This document shows positions 1 to 6,432 of a DNA stretch of 7,215 nt, piece by piece (position 1 is the stretch's first letter; each line of letters starts with the position of its first letter). The stretch comes from an uncultured Angelakisella sp. (GTDB lineage: Bacteria; Bacillota; Clostridia; Oscillospirales; Ruminococcaceae): positions 1-7,215 of the forward strand of contig CANOCD010000055.1 in NCBI GenBank assembly GCA_947564495.1, read 5' to 3'. The position numbers were made by a program, and so were the translations under genes. The notes under the pieces were generated by a model, which saw nothing but the letters and a program-made list of their open reading frames with translations, had not been told where the DNA came from and made no database searches.

Positions 1-95
1 GAGCCTGCACCCACACCCAGCCGCAGGAGCGCCCCCGCCAGCGCCCTGTACCGCCCGCCCTTCCGGACAGGCCCCGGCTGGGGCCGAATCCGGAA
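1..95 (-). repeat. Structured intergenic repeat, left copy (inverted relative to 4877-4969)
   Basis: Read on the minus strand, this stretch aligns with 4877-4969. The first 35 bases fold as nested arms: outer TTCCGGA/TCCGGAA (61-67 with 89-95) and inner GGCCCC/GGGGCC (70-75 with 80-85). The following 60 bases align without gaps to the other copy, with about 15 mismatches by hand count. They include an identical 9-base block (TACAGGGCG) and an identical 21-base block that begins GGGCGCTCCTGCGG. The copy runs off the left edge of the window, so its full length is unknown. It starts 28 bases past the gltB stop codon and has no T-run after the hairpin, so it is not a standard terminator. Confidence 0.85.
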
Positions 96-122
96 CGAAC
101 AGCCCTGGGATAACAGTGGCAC

Positions 123-3100
123 TCACCTCCCAAGCTCCCCGTAAAAAGCCCCCAGCTCCGCCTCCTCCCGGCCCATCCCCCGGGCCTCCAACCGGGCAAT
201 GGCCTCCCGCACCCGCTGGTAATCCACAGGCACCACCTTCCGAAACAGCGGCAGACAGCCTTGGAACCCCTCCAAAACCTCCCGCCCCCGAACCGACCCG
301 GTGGCCTCCACATGGGCCTGGATCAGCCCCCGGAGCTCCCCGGCATCCTCCCCGGATACCGGCCTGACGGTGACCATCCCCCGGTTCACCCGGGCCTCCA
401 GATCACGCCCCTGGTCCAGAAGATAAGCCACGCCCCCGGACATCCCGGCGGCGAAGTTTTTGCCAACGGGGCCCAGGATCACCACCCGGCCCCCGGTCAT
501 GTACTCGCACCCGTGGTCCCCGATGCCCTCGGCCACAGCGTCGGCGCCGGAGTTCCGCACGCAGAACCGCTCCCCGGCACGTCCCGCCAGAAAGGCCCGG
601 CCGGAAGTGGCCCCGTAGAGAGCCACGTTGCCCGCAATGACGTTCTCCCAGGGGCGGAAGGGGGAGCCCTTGGGTGGATAGAGGATCAGCTCCCCGCCGG
701 AGAGCCCCTTGCCCAGGTAGTCGTTGGCGTCCCCCTCCAGCTCCAGGACCATCCCCTTGGGGAGAAAGGCGCCGAAGGACTGCCCGGCCCCGCCGAAACA
801 CCGGACGTGGATGGTGTCCGGGGGCAGGCTGTCCCCGAACCGCCGGGTCACCTGGCTGCCCAGAAGGGTCCCCAGGGCCCGGTCCTTGCTGGACACCCGG
901 ATGGAGGCGCTGGCCCGGACCCCCTCCTCCAGGGCCTGGCGAAGCTGAGGGGCCAGGACCCGAAGGTCGGCAGTCTCCTCCAGGCGGAAGTCGTAGGCGT
1001 CGGCGGGGTCGAAGCGGGTCTTGGGCTCCCCGGCAAAGGCGGCGTCCAGCAGGAGGGAAAGGTCCACCGTCCCGGTTTTGGGGCTAGGCGCCGGCTGGCG
1101 CTGGCGGAGAAGATCCGCCCGGCCCACCAGCTCATCCACTGTCCGGACCCCCAGCCTGGCCATCCGCTCCCGGAGGTCCCGGGCCACGAAGGTCATAAAG
1201 TTCATCACGTCCTCCGGCCTGCCACGGAACCGCTTCCGCAGCTCCGGGTCCTGGGTGGCGATGCCCACGGGACAGCTGTCCAGGTGGCAGGCCCGGTCCA
1301 TGACGCAGCCCAGGGCCACCAGGGGGGCGGTGGCGAAGGAGAACTCCTCCGCCCCCAGCATACAGGCCACGGCCACGTCCCGGCCGGTCATCAGCTTGCC
1401 GTCGGCCTCCAGGACGACCCGGGAGCGCAGGCCGTTTTGGATCAGGGCCCGGTGGGTCTCGGCCACCCCCAGCTCCCAGGGGAGGCCCGCCGAGTGGATG
1501 GAGGACCGGGGGGCCGCCCCGGTGCCCCCGTCATACCCCGAGATGAGGATCGCCTGGGCCCCGGCCTTTGCCGCCCCGGCGGCCACGGTGCCCACCCCGT
1601 TTTCGCTGGCCAGCTTCACCGAGATCCGGGCCCGGGGGTTGGCGTTTTTCAGGTCGTAGATGAGCTGGGCCAGGTCCTCGATGGAGTAGATGTCGTGGTG
1701 GGGCGGCGGGGAGATGAGGGCGACCCCCGGGGTGGCGTGACGGGTCCGGGCGATCCAGGGGTAGACCTTTTTGCCGGGGAGGTGCCCGCCCTCCCCCGGC
1801 TTGGCCCCCTGGGCCAGCTTGATCTGGATCTCATCGGCGGAAACAAGGTACTGGCTGGTGACCCCGAACCGCCCCGAGGCCACCTGCTTGATCCGGGAGT
1901 TCGCCGGGCCCCCGAGGCGGCAGGGGTCCTCCCCGCCCTCCCCGGAGTTGGAGCAGCCCCCCAGGCGGTTCATGGCCAGGGCCAGGCACTGGTGGGCCTC
2001 TTGGGAGATGGAGCCGTAGCTCATGGCCCCGGTCTTGAACCGCCGAAGGATGGCGGCCTCGCTCTCCACCTCCTCCAGGGGGAGGGGGACGGGGGCCTCC
2101 ACAAGCTCCAGGAGCCCCCGGAGGGTGATGGCCCGGCTCCTGTCCTCCACCAGGGCGGCGTACTGCTGATACAGCCCGTAGTCCCCGGTGCGAACCGCCT
2201 CCCGGAGGAGACGGACGGCCTGGGGGTCGAAGAGGTGGTCCTCCCCGCCGGGGCGGAACCGGTGCTCCCCGGGGGATTCCAGGACAGGGGTCCCCTCCGG
2301 GGCCTGGAAGGCCCTGGCGTGATTCCGGGCCGCCATGGCCCCGATCTCCTCCAGGCCGATGCCCCCCGCCCGGCTTGCCGTGTTGGTGAAGTACCGGTCC
2401 ACCACCTGGGGGCGGATGCCCACCGCCTCGAAGATCTGGGCCGACTGGTAAGCCTGGACGGTGGAGATGCCCATCTTGGCCGCCACCTTGACGATGCCGT
2501 GGAGGACGGCGGCGTTGTAATTTGCCACCCCCTGGGCTGGGTCCTTGCCCAGGCGGCTGGCCAGCCGGGCCGCCGTCTCCTGGGCCAGGTAGGGGTTCAC
2601 CGCCCGGGCCCCGTAGCCCAGAAGGGCGGCGAAGTGGTGGACCTCCCGGGGCTCGGCGGATTCCAGCACCACCGAAACCGCCGTCCGCTTTTTGGTCCGC
2701 ACCAGGTGCTGCTCCATGGCCGACACCGCCAGGAGGGAGGGGATGGCAAGATGGTCCCCGTCCACCCCCCGGTCGGAGAGGATGAGGAGGTTGGCCCCCC
2801 GGCCCTGGGCCTCATCCGCCTGGCGGAAGAGGCGGTCCAGGGCGTCCTCCAGAGGGGTATCCTTTGGGTAGAGGAGGGACACCGTCTCCACGGCGAAGCC
2901 GGGGCGGTCCATGGCCCGGATCGCCGCCAGCTCCCGGTCTGTAAGGACAGGGGTATCCAGCCGGAGGACCCGACAGTTGGAGGCCCGCTCCTCCAGGAGG
3001 TTGCCGTCGTCCCCCAGGTAGACCGAGGTGTCGGTGACCACCTCCTCCCGGAGGGCGTCCATAGGCGGGTTTGTGACCTGGGCGAAAAGCTGCCGGAAGT

Positions 3101-4619
3101 AGGCAAAGAGGGGCCGGTCCCGCCGGTCCAGCACCGCCAGGGGGATGTCCGCCCCCATGGAGGCCACCGGCTCCGACCCGTCCCGGGCCATGGGCAGGAT
3201 GACCTCCTCCAGGTCCTCGGCGGTGTAGCCAAAGGCGGCCTGGAGCCGGGCAAGGTTCTGGGGAAGGGGCTCCACCGCCCCGGGGCCCGGATCGGGGAGG
3301 TCCTCCAGGCGGACCAGGTTCTTCCGGAGCCAGTCCCCGTAGGGGTGGCGGGCGGCGTATTTTTCTTTCAACTCCCCGTCGGGGATGACCCGGCCCTCCC
3401 GGGTATCCACCAGGAGCATCCGCCCCGGCTCCAGCCGGGACTTTTCCAGAATATCCTCCGGGGGGAGGTCCAGCACCCCGGCCTCGGAGGCGAGGATGAG
3501 CCGGTGGTCGGCGGTGCGGTAGTACCGGGCGGGGCGGAGGCCGTTCCGGTCCAGCACCGCACCCACCCGGTCCCCGTCGGTAAAGAGGATAGCCGCCGGG
3601 CCGTCCCAGGGCTCCATCAAAATGGCGTGATACTGGTAGAGGGCCCGCCGGGCCTCGGTCATGGCCGGGTCCCGGCTCCAGGGCTCGGGGATGGCCGCCA
3701 TCACCGCCAGGGGGAGGTCCATCCCGGCCATCATCAAAAATTCCAGGGTGTTGTCCAGCATGGCGGAATCGGACCCCCGGGGGTCCACCACCGGCAGGGC
3801 CTTTTCCAGTTCCAGGGCGGGGGTGGACATGGTCTCCTCCCGGGCCGTCATCCGGTCCAGGTTCCCCCGGATGGTATTGATCTCCCCGTTGTGGAGGATG
3901 ACCCGGTTGGGGTGGGCCCGCTCCCAGGAGGGGTCAGTATTGGTGGAAAAGCGGGAGTGGACCAGGGCGATGGCGCTTTCGTAGCTCTCGTCCTGGAGGT
4001 CTGGGTAGAACCGCCGGAGCTGGTCCACCAGGAACATCCCCTTGTAGACCACCGTCCGGCTGGAGAGGGAGGCGACGTAGCAGTCCGGCCTGGCCCGTTC
4101 AAAGGCCCGGCGGAGGAGGTAGAGCCGCCGGTCAAAGGGGAGGCCCCGCCCCGTCCCCCGGGGCCGCTTCACGAACCCCTGGAGGATGGCGGGCATCTTA
4201 TCCAGGGCCTTCTGCCCCAATATGTCAGGCCGGACGGGGACCTCCCGCCAGCCCAGGAACTCCAGCCCCTCCCGGGCGGCTGTTTCCTCAAAGGCGGTCT
4301 TGGCCCGGGCCCGGGCCGATGCCTCCCGGGGGAAGAAGAACATCCCCAGGCCGTAGTCCCCCTCCCCCAGCCTGTCGATGCCCTGCCCGGCGGCCCGGGC
4401 GGCAAAGAACCGGTGGGAGATCTGCACAAGTATCCCCACCCCGTCCCCGGTTTTTCCCTGGGCGTCCTTCCCCGCCCGGTGCTCCAGCCCCTCCACGATC
4501 TTAAGGGCGTCGTCCACTGTCCGGTGGGATTTTCTGCCCAGGATGTCCACCACCGCCCCGATGCCGCAGCCGTCGTGCTCCACGGGGGCGTGGCCCTCCT
4601 GCCGCCAGTTTTGTTTCAT
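123..4619 (-). CDS. gltB: Glutamate synthase (GOGAT), large subunit
   Basis: Makes two glutamates from glutamine and 2-oxoglutarate; with glutamine synthetase this is the main cytoplasmic ammonia-assimilation route. The 1498 residues match the family's usual length and carry all its parts. Cys18 (in DGCGIG) is the expected N-terminal nucleophile exposed after removal of a short propeptide. The class II amidotransferase domain runs to about residue 430, with HSRFSTNT and HNGEINT near 220-245. A central domain follows, then an FMN/2-oxoglutarate domain at about 860-1200 (GAMSYGSIS, GEGGEDP, SGYDGGTGAAP). The 3Fe-4S cysteines are Cys1105, Cys1111 and Cys1116 (C-x5-C-x4-C). The GXGXG beta-helix domain spans about 1235-1450. 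The ATG is preceded by AAAAGGAG 10 bases upstream. No frameshift or missing key residue was seen. The electron-supplying small subunit GltD is not in the window, so the donor (NAD(P)H via GltD, or ferredoxin) cannot be decided here. Confidence 0.98.
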   Translation of the reverse strand: MKQNWRQEGHAPVEHDGCGIGAVVDILGRKSHRTVDDALKIVEGLEHRAGKDAQGKTGDGVGILVQISHRFFAARAAGQGIDRLGEGDYGLGMFFFPREASARARAKTAFEETAAREGLEFLGWREVPVRPDILGQKALDKMPAILQGFVKRPRGTGRGLPFDRRLYLLRRAFERARPDCYVASLSSRTVVYKGMFLVDQLRRFYPDLQDESYESAIALVHSRFSTNTDPSWERAHPNRVILHNGEINTIRGNLDRMTAREETMSTPALELEKALPVVDPRGSDSAMLDNTLEFLMMAGMDLPLAVMAAIPEPWSRDPAMTEARRALYQYHAILMEPWDGPAAILFTDGDRVGAVLDRNGLRPARYYRTADHRLILASEAGVLDLPPEDILEKSRLEPGRMLLVDTREGRVIPDGELKEKYAARHPYGDWLRKNLVRLEDLPDPGPGAVEPLPQNLARLQAAFGYTAEDLEEVILPMARDGSEPVASMGADIPLAVLDRRDRPLFAYFRQLFAQVTNPPMDALREEVVTDTSVYLGDDGNLLEERASNCRVLRLDTPVLTDRELAAIRAMDRPGFAVETVSLLYPKDTPLEDALDRLFRQADEAQGRGANLLILSDRGVDGDHLAIPSLLAVSAMEQHLVRTKKRTAVSVVLESAEPREVHHFAALLGYGARAVNPYLAQETAARLASRLGKDPAQGVANYNAAVLHGIVKVAAKMGISTVQAYQSAQIFEAVGIRPQVVDRYFTNTASRAGGIGLEEIGAMAARNHARAFQAPEGTPVLESPGEHRFRPGGEDHLFDPQAVRLLREAVRTGDYGLYQQYAALVEDRSRAITLRGLLELVEAPVPLPLEEVESEAAILRRFKTGAMSYGSISQEAHQCLALAMNRLGGCSNSGEGGEDPCRLGGPANSRIKQVASGRFGVTSQYLVSADEIQIKLAQGAKPGEGGHLPGKKVYPWIARTRHATPGVALISPPPHHDIYSIEDLAQLIYDLKNANPRARISVKLASENGVGTVAAGAAKAGAQAILISGYDGGTGAAPRSSIHSAGLPWELGVAETHRALIQNGLRSRVVLEADGKLMTGRDVAVACMLGAEEFSFATAPLVALGCVMDRACHLDSCPVGIATQDPELRKRFRGRPEDVMNFMTFVARDLRERMARLGVRTVDELVGRADLLRQRQPAPSPKTGTVDLSLLLDAAFAGEPKTRFDPADAYDFRLEETADLRVLAPQLRQALEEGVRASASIRVSSKDRALGTLLGSQVTRRFGDSLPPDTIHVRCFGGAGQSFGAFLPKGMVLELEGDANDYLGKGLSGGELILYPPKGSPFRPWENVIAGNVALYGATSGRAFLAGRAGERFCVRNSGADAVAEGIGDHGCEYMTGGRVVILGPVGKNFAAGMSGGVAYLLDQGRDLEARVNRGMVTVRPVSGEDAGELRGLIQAHVEATGSVRGREVLEGFQGCLPLFRKVVPVDYQRVREAIARLEARGMGREEAELGAFYGELGR

Positions 4620-4629
4620 GGTGCCTCAA

Positions 4630-4648
4630 CTCCTTTTGTATAACAAAA
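4630..4648 (-). promoter_or_regulatory. gltB ribosome binding site with small overlapping hairpin
   Basis: On the minus strand AAAAGGAG (4637-4630) lies 10 bases before the gltB ATG and fixes that start. Its leading A residues are the 3' arm of a 6-bp A/U hairpin, TTTTGT-TAT-ACAAAA (4648-4634). The hairpin is weak and leaves GGAG free, so a regulatory effect is only possible, not shown. Confidence 0.7.
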
Positions 4649-4686
4649 AAGCAGGCGGGGGCCCGGTGGGCGCCTTTGCCTGCTTT
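4645..4686 (-). terminator. Terminator-like hairpin in the gltB 5' leader (putative attenuator)
   Basis: On the minus strand AAAGCAGGC (4686-4678) pairs perfectly with GCCTGCTTT (4656-4648). The loop contains a further GCCC-ACC-GGGC stem. The GC core (GCAGGC/GCCTGC) is followed directly by six Ts (4650-4645), the layout of an intrinsic terminator. It sits between the gltB promoter and the gltB start, and begins at or within a base or two of the predicted +1. It could terminate or pause early transcripts, or protect the mRNA 5' end. No T-box, obvious riboswitch or leader peptide fits in the roughly 70-nt leader. Confidence 0.65.
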
Positions 4687-4693
4687 GGGGTTT

Positions 4694-4722
4694 ATTATAC
4701 CAGACGGGGCGGGGGGAGTCAA
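4694..4722 (-). promoter_or_regulatory. Sigma-A promoter of gltB
   Basis: On the minus strand TTGACT (4722-4717) and a perfect TATAAT (4699-4694) are separated by exactly 17 bases. A TGG just before the -10 box gives an extended -10. The predicted transcription start is about 4687-4686, which leaves a leader of about 70 nt before the gltB ATG. This is a near-consensus housekeeping promoter. Confidence 0.88.
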
Positions 4723-4752
4723 GGGGGTTTGGAATAGGCGGATCAAAGGGCC

Positions 4753-4782
4753 TTGTCTTTCTTTGGGGCGCTGTGCTATAAT
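4753..4782 (+). promoter_or_regulatory. Rightward extended -10 promoter with no adjacent gene
   Basis: TTGTCT (4753-4758), an 18-base spacer and a perfect TATAAT (4777-4782), with TGC immediately before the -10 (extended -10). The predicted start is near A4789. It is divergent from the gltB promoter, with 30 bases between the two -35 boxes. The next convincing gene on this strand is trmK, more than 600 bases away. A 6-bp hairpin (ACAGCA 4789-4794 with TGCTGT 4806-4811) would lie at the very 5' end of the transcript. Confidence 0.6.
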
Positions 4783-4876
4783 ACACCCACAGCAGGGGAT
4801 TTTTTTGCTGTTTGTCTGTTTGCACAATGGTGACTTCCTTGGGGGGATGGCTCTTCCTTGGGGGGGAGCCTCTGCT

Positions 4877-4969
4877 TTCCGGATTCGGGCCCTGCGGCCC
4901 TGTCCGGAAGGCTGGCGCCTACAGGGCGGAAGGTCGGGCGCTCCTGCGGCTGGGTGCCGGGGCAGGCTC
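4877..4969 (+). repeat. Structured intergenic repeat, right copy
   Basis: Inverted counterpart of 1-95. The outer hairpin arms TTCCGGA/TCCGGAA (4877-4883 with 4903-4909) are identical to the left copy. The inner stem differs in sequence but still pairs: GGGCC-CTGC-GGCCC (4887-4900) here, against GGCCCC-AGCC-GGGGCC in the left copy. The following 60 bases align without gaps at about 75% identity. The element may continue to the right, but the left copy is cut by the window edge, so the boundary cannot be set. Confidence 0.85.
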
Positions 4970-5135
4970 GTTACCGGCCGCAGGTTGTCACTTCGATTTC
5001 AGCGGGTGCAAAGGGGGAGCCTGGCCCTTCGTTTCAAGCGCCATGTTTTTTCTGCGTCCGGTTTCGTTGGGCTCGTTCCTGTGTCCAGCGGCCCGGTTCA
5101 TACATCCGTACAGGCCGTTACCGCCTAGGGGTATT

Positions 5136-5197
5136 TCGCCCGCTGCGGCGGGCGACCAGGGCGTCGCCCTGGACCTACCGCCCTTTGAAAAGGGCGG
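5136..5197. repeat. Three-hairpin cassette, first copy
   Basis: Three perfect inverted repeats follow one another. TCGCCCGC-TGCG-GCGGGCGA (5136-5155) has an 8-bp stem. CCAGGG-CGTCG-CCCTGG (5156-5172) has a 6-bp stem that could extend inward. CCGCCCTTT-GA-AAAGGGCGG (5178-5197) has 9-bp arms. The last hairpin opens the 32-bp sequence repeated downstream. None is followed by a T-run, so they do not look like ordinary terminators. Confidence 0.75.
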
Positions 5198-5210
5198 CCC
5201 TAAACTTTGC
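5179..5210 (+). repeat. 32-bp exact direct repeat, copy 1
   Basis: Begins CGCCCTTTGAAAAGGGCG and ends CTAAACTTTGC. All 32 bases are identical to 5327-5358, an offset of 148 bases. Weaker similarity continues for about 25 bases to the right (18 of 25 by hand count), including TTTTAC and GTGCTT. It looks like a dispersed intergenic repeat; the genome copy number is unknown. Confidence 0.9.
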
Positions 5211-5283
5211 CTGTCTCGATTTTTACTGGGTGCTTGGCTTGGACAGCCTTTGCTGCCTATGTCTCCAGGCACCACCTACGTCC

Positions 5284-5344
5284 TGGCACAACCTTTCGTA
5301 GGGTGTGCCACCGGGCGCAGGCCCGGCGCCCTTTGAAAAGGGCG
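5284..5344. repeat. Three-hairpin cassette, second copy
   Basis: The order of folds matches 5136-5197, but the first two stems differ in sequence. TGGCACA/TGTGCCA arms (5284-5310) have one mismatch and then three more inner pairs. CCGGGC-GCAG-GCCCGG (5311-5326) follows. Then comes the conserved CGCCCTTT-GA-AAAGGGCG (5327-5344). An alternative stem, CCTACG (5275-5280) with CGTAGG (5297-5302), would compete with the first hairpin. Confidence 0.7.
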
Positions 5345-5358
5345 GCCCTAAACTTTGC
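5327..5358 (+). repeat. 32-bp exact direct repeat, copy 2
   Basis: Identical over all 32 bases to 5179-5210. It ends 60 bases before the trmK ATG, so it lies in the probable trmK leader or promoter region. Confidence 0.9.
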
Positions 5359-5418
5359 TTGGCCCGGATTTTACCTTGTGCTTTTCCCGACCCTTTATCT
5401 TCCACCGGAGGTGCTGCC

Positions 5419-6108
5419 ATGTCCACCCTCGACCCCCGCCTCTCCCTCCTCTACCACATGACCCCGCCCTGCCGTCTCGCCGCCGACATCGGCACCGACC
5501 ACGGCTACCTCATCTGCTCCCTGGTGGAAAACAACGTCGCCCTCCGGGGCATCGCCGCCGACCTCAACCCCCTCCCCCTGGAAAAAGCCCGCCGGGAAGC
5601 CCTCCGCCGGGGCCTTACAGACCGCCTCTCCTTCCTCCAGGCCGACGGCCTTGCCGGCCTCCCCCCGGAGGGCCTGGAGGTGGTCCTCATCGCCGGCATG
5701 GGCGGCGAGACCATCCTCCACATCATGGAAAGCTGGCCCCACTCCCGTTCCCCCGGCATCACCTGGCTCCTCCAGCCCATGACCAAGGCGGAGCGCCTCC
5801 GCCGGTGGCTCTGGGACAGCGGCTTCTCCATCCCCCGGGAGCGCTGCTGCGTCGCCGCCGGGCGGGTCTACTCCGCCCTGGAGGCCCGCTTCACCGGCCA
5901 GGTCCTCCCCCACGAGGAGTGGGAGTACCACCTGGGGGCCATCGACCCCGGGGAGGGTCCCGCCGCCCTCCGCTACGCCCTGCAAAAGGCCGAAGAGCTG
6001 GAGAAGATCGCCGCCGGGCTTCGCTCCTCCGGGGACCCCGGGGGCCTCCAAAGGGCCCGCTCCCTGGAGCTGGCGGCCTCCGCCATCCGGGAGCGTCTCC
6101 CCCGATAA
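5419..6108 (+). CDS. trmK: tRNA (adenine(22)-N1)-methyltransferase
   Basis: Methylates N1 of adenine 22 in the D-loop region of certain tRNAs, using S-adenosylmethionine, in the cytoplasm. The 229-residue product is close to the family length (about 230-240). It begins with the usual short helix and then the SAM-binding motif ADIGTDHGYL (residues 22-31). Next come AADLNPLPLEKAR, the family signature IAGMGGET from residue 91, LQPMTKAERLRRWL and a helical, charged C-terminus. The ATG at 5419 is chosen because GGAGG (5407-5411) lies 7 bases upstream. The in-frame ATG at 5305 would add 38 residues translated from the hairpin cassette and repeat, with no family counterpart. Leucine is mostly CTC (23 CTC, 9 CTG), unlike the minus-strand genes. 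In many Firmicutes trmK sits next to rpoD and a Nif3-like gene; neither is here. The gene is convergent with the yjfB-like gene. Confidence 0.95.
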   Translation: MSTLDPRLSLLYHMTPPCRLAADIGTDHGYLICSLVENNVALRGIAADLNPLPLEKARREALRRGLTDRLSFLQADGLAGLPPEGLEVVLIAGMGGETILHIMESWPHSRSPGITWLLQPMTKAERLRRWLWDSGFSIPRERCCVAAGRVYSALEARFTGQVLPHEEWEYHLGAIDPGEGPAALRYALQKAEELEKIAAGLRSSGDPGGLQRARSLELAASAIRERLPR

Positions 6109-6112
6109 AACA

Positions 6113-6140
6113 AAGGAGCCGCGGTTTCCTGCGGCTCCTT
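6113..6140. terminator. Bidirectional intrinsic terminator between trmK and yjfB-like gene
   Basis: AAGGAGCCGC (6113-6122) pairs perfectly with GCGGCTCCTT (6131-6140) across an 8-base loop. It starts 4 bases after the trmK stop. Rightward the tail is CGCTTTGTCTTG, only moderately T-rich. Leftward, the transcript of the yjfB-like gene continues past the GC stem into TTTGTTTTA, a better terminator tail. It therefore serves both convergent units. Confidence 0.88.
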
Positions 6141-6160
6141 CGCTTTGTCTTGTGGTGAGA

Positions 6161-6349
6161 TCACGCCAGGATGTCCATTCTGCTCCCCGGGATGGTGGAG
6201 GGGATGGACTGCTGGATGCTCTCCACCATGGCGGCGGCCTGCTCGGTCATCTGGTCCATGGCCTTCCGGGCCACGGCCACGCTCACCGCCTGGGAGGTCT
6301 GCATCTGGCTCATCATCACGCTGGTGGCTGCGATAGACATAACGTCCAT
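6161..6349 (-). CDS. YjfB-family small putative motility protein
   Basis: A 62-residue protein resembling the YjfB family (putative motility protein) found in flagellated Firmicutes; the biochemical role of the family is not known. What can be seen: an N-terminus rich in Met, Ala, Ser and Gln (MDVMSIAATSVMMSQMQ), an amphipathic helix-like stretch to about residue 48, and a short tail ending GSRMDILA that resembles the family's usual closing segment. There is no signal peptide or long hydrophobic segment. The ATG has AAAGGAG 8 bases upstream (6364-6358). It lies 83 bases downstream of the chemoreceptor gene on the same strand, which supports a motility role and possible co-transcription. It ends just before the shared terminator. 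Assignment rests on remembered family resemblance and context. Confidence 0.82.
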   Translation of the reverse strand: MDVMSIAATSVMMSQMQTSQAVSVAVARKAMDQMTEQAAAMVESIQQSIPSTIPGSRMDILA

Positions 6350-6383
6350 GTGGGTCTCTCCTTTCTGTCAAAAGGATCTTGCC

Positions 6384-6426
6384 GCCGGGGGCGTCCAACC
6401 CCCGGCTATCTTACCGGCAAAGCCGG
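6384..6426 (-). promoter_or_regulatory. Two hairpins in the MCP-yjfB spacer
   Basis: In the direction of transcription the first stem is CCGGC-TTT-GCCGG (6426-6414). The second is GCCGGGGG-TTGGACG-CCCCCGGC (6406-6384), with a perfect 8-bp stem. The nearest T-run (CCTTTTG) is about 10 bases beyond the second stem, so it is a poor intrinsic terminator. It may be a leaky terminator, a processing or stability element between the two genes, or part of the yjfB leader. No clear promoter was identified in this spacer. Confidence 0.6.
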
Positions 6427-6432
6427 GTCAGA

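Larger units (their letters stand above)
4790..5418. other. Gene-less intergenic stretch filled with repeats and hairpins
   Basis: No convincing protein gene is seen. Open frames run through it in several phases on both strands because stop codons are rare in this GC-rich DNA. Their translations are rich in Gly, Pro, Arg and Leu, with no recognisable domain, and they cross repeats and hairpins. The stretch contains one copy of the left-edge repeat (4877-4969), two three-hairpin cassettes (5136-5197 and 5284-5344) and a 32-bp exact direct repeat. No convincing sigma-A promoter was found directly in front of trmK. The segment at about 4970-5130 shows no structure that I can support. Confidence 0.75.

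Noticed and set aside
261..4643. A 1460-codon open frame antisense to nearly all of gltB
   Set aside because: It is codon-register antisense to gltB. Stops on this strand would need TTA, CTA or TCA codons in gltB, which this GC-rich gene avoids. The translation is Gly/Pro/His/Val-rich with no domain, while the gltB frame is a full, recognisable enzyme.
4706..4732. G-rich tract in the gltB promoter as a possible G-quadruplex
   Set aside because: Only three separate G-runs of three or more are present with usable loops; a standard four-run quadruplex cannot be formed.
4776..4783. A second leftward -10 box (TATTAT on the minus strand) for gltB
   Set aside because: It is the reverse of the rightward TATAATA and has no -35 match upstream.
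4812..5336. Overlapping plus-strand open frames of 94-174 residues after the rightward promoter
   Set aside because: They translate repeats and hairpins, several frames are open at once, no domain is recognisable, and no good ribosome binding site selects one. The G-run before the ATG at 4847 is not a clear Shine-Dalgarno sequence.
5136..5358. CRISPR array
   Set aside because: Only two copies of the 32-bp repeat, spaced 116 bases apart, with hairpin-rich rather than unique spacer-like sequence and no cas genes.
5305..5418. Upstream in-frame ATG extending trmK by 38 residues
   Set aside because: The extension encodes the 32-bp repeat and has no family counterpart, while the ATG at 5419 has a good ribosome binding site.
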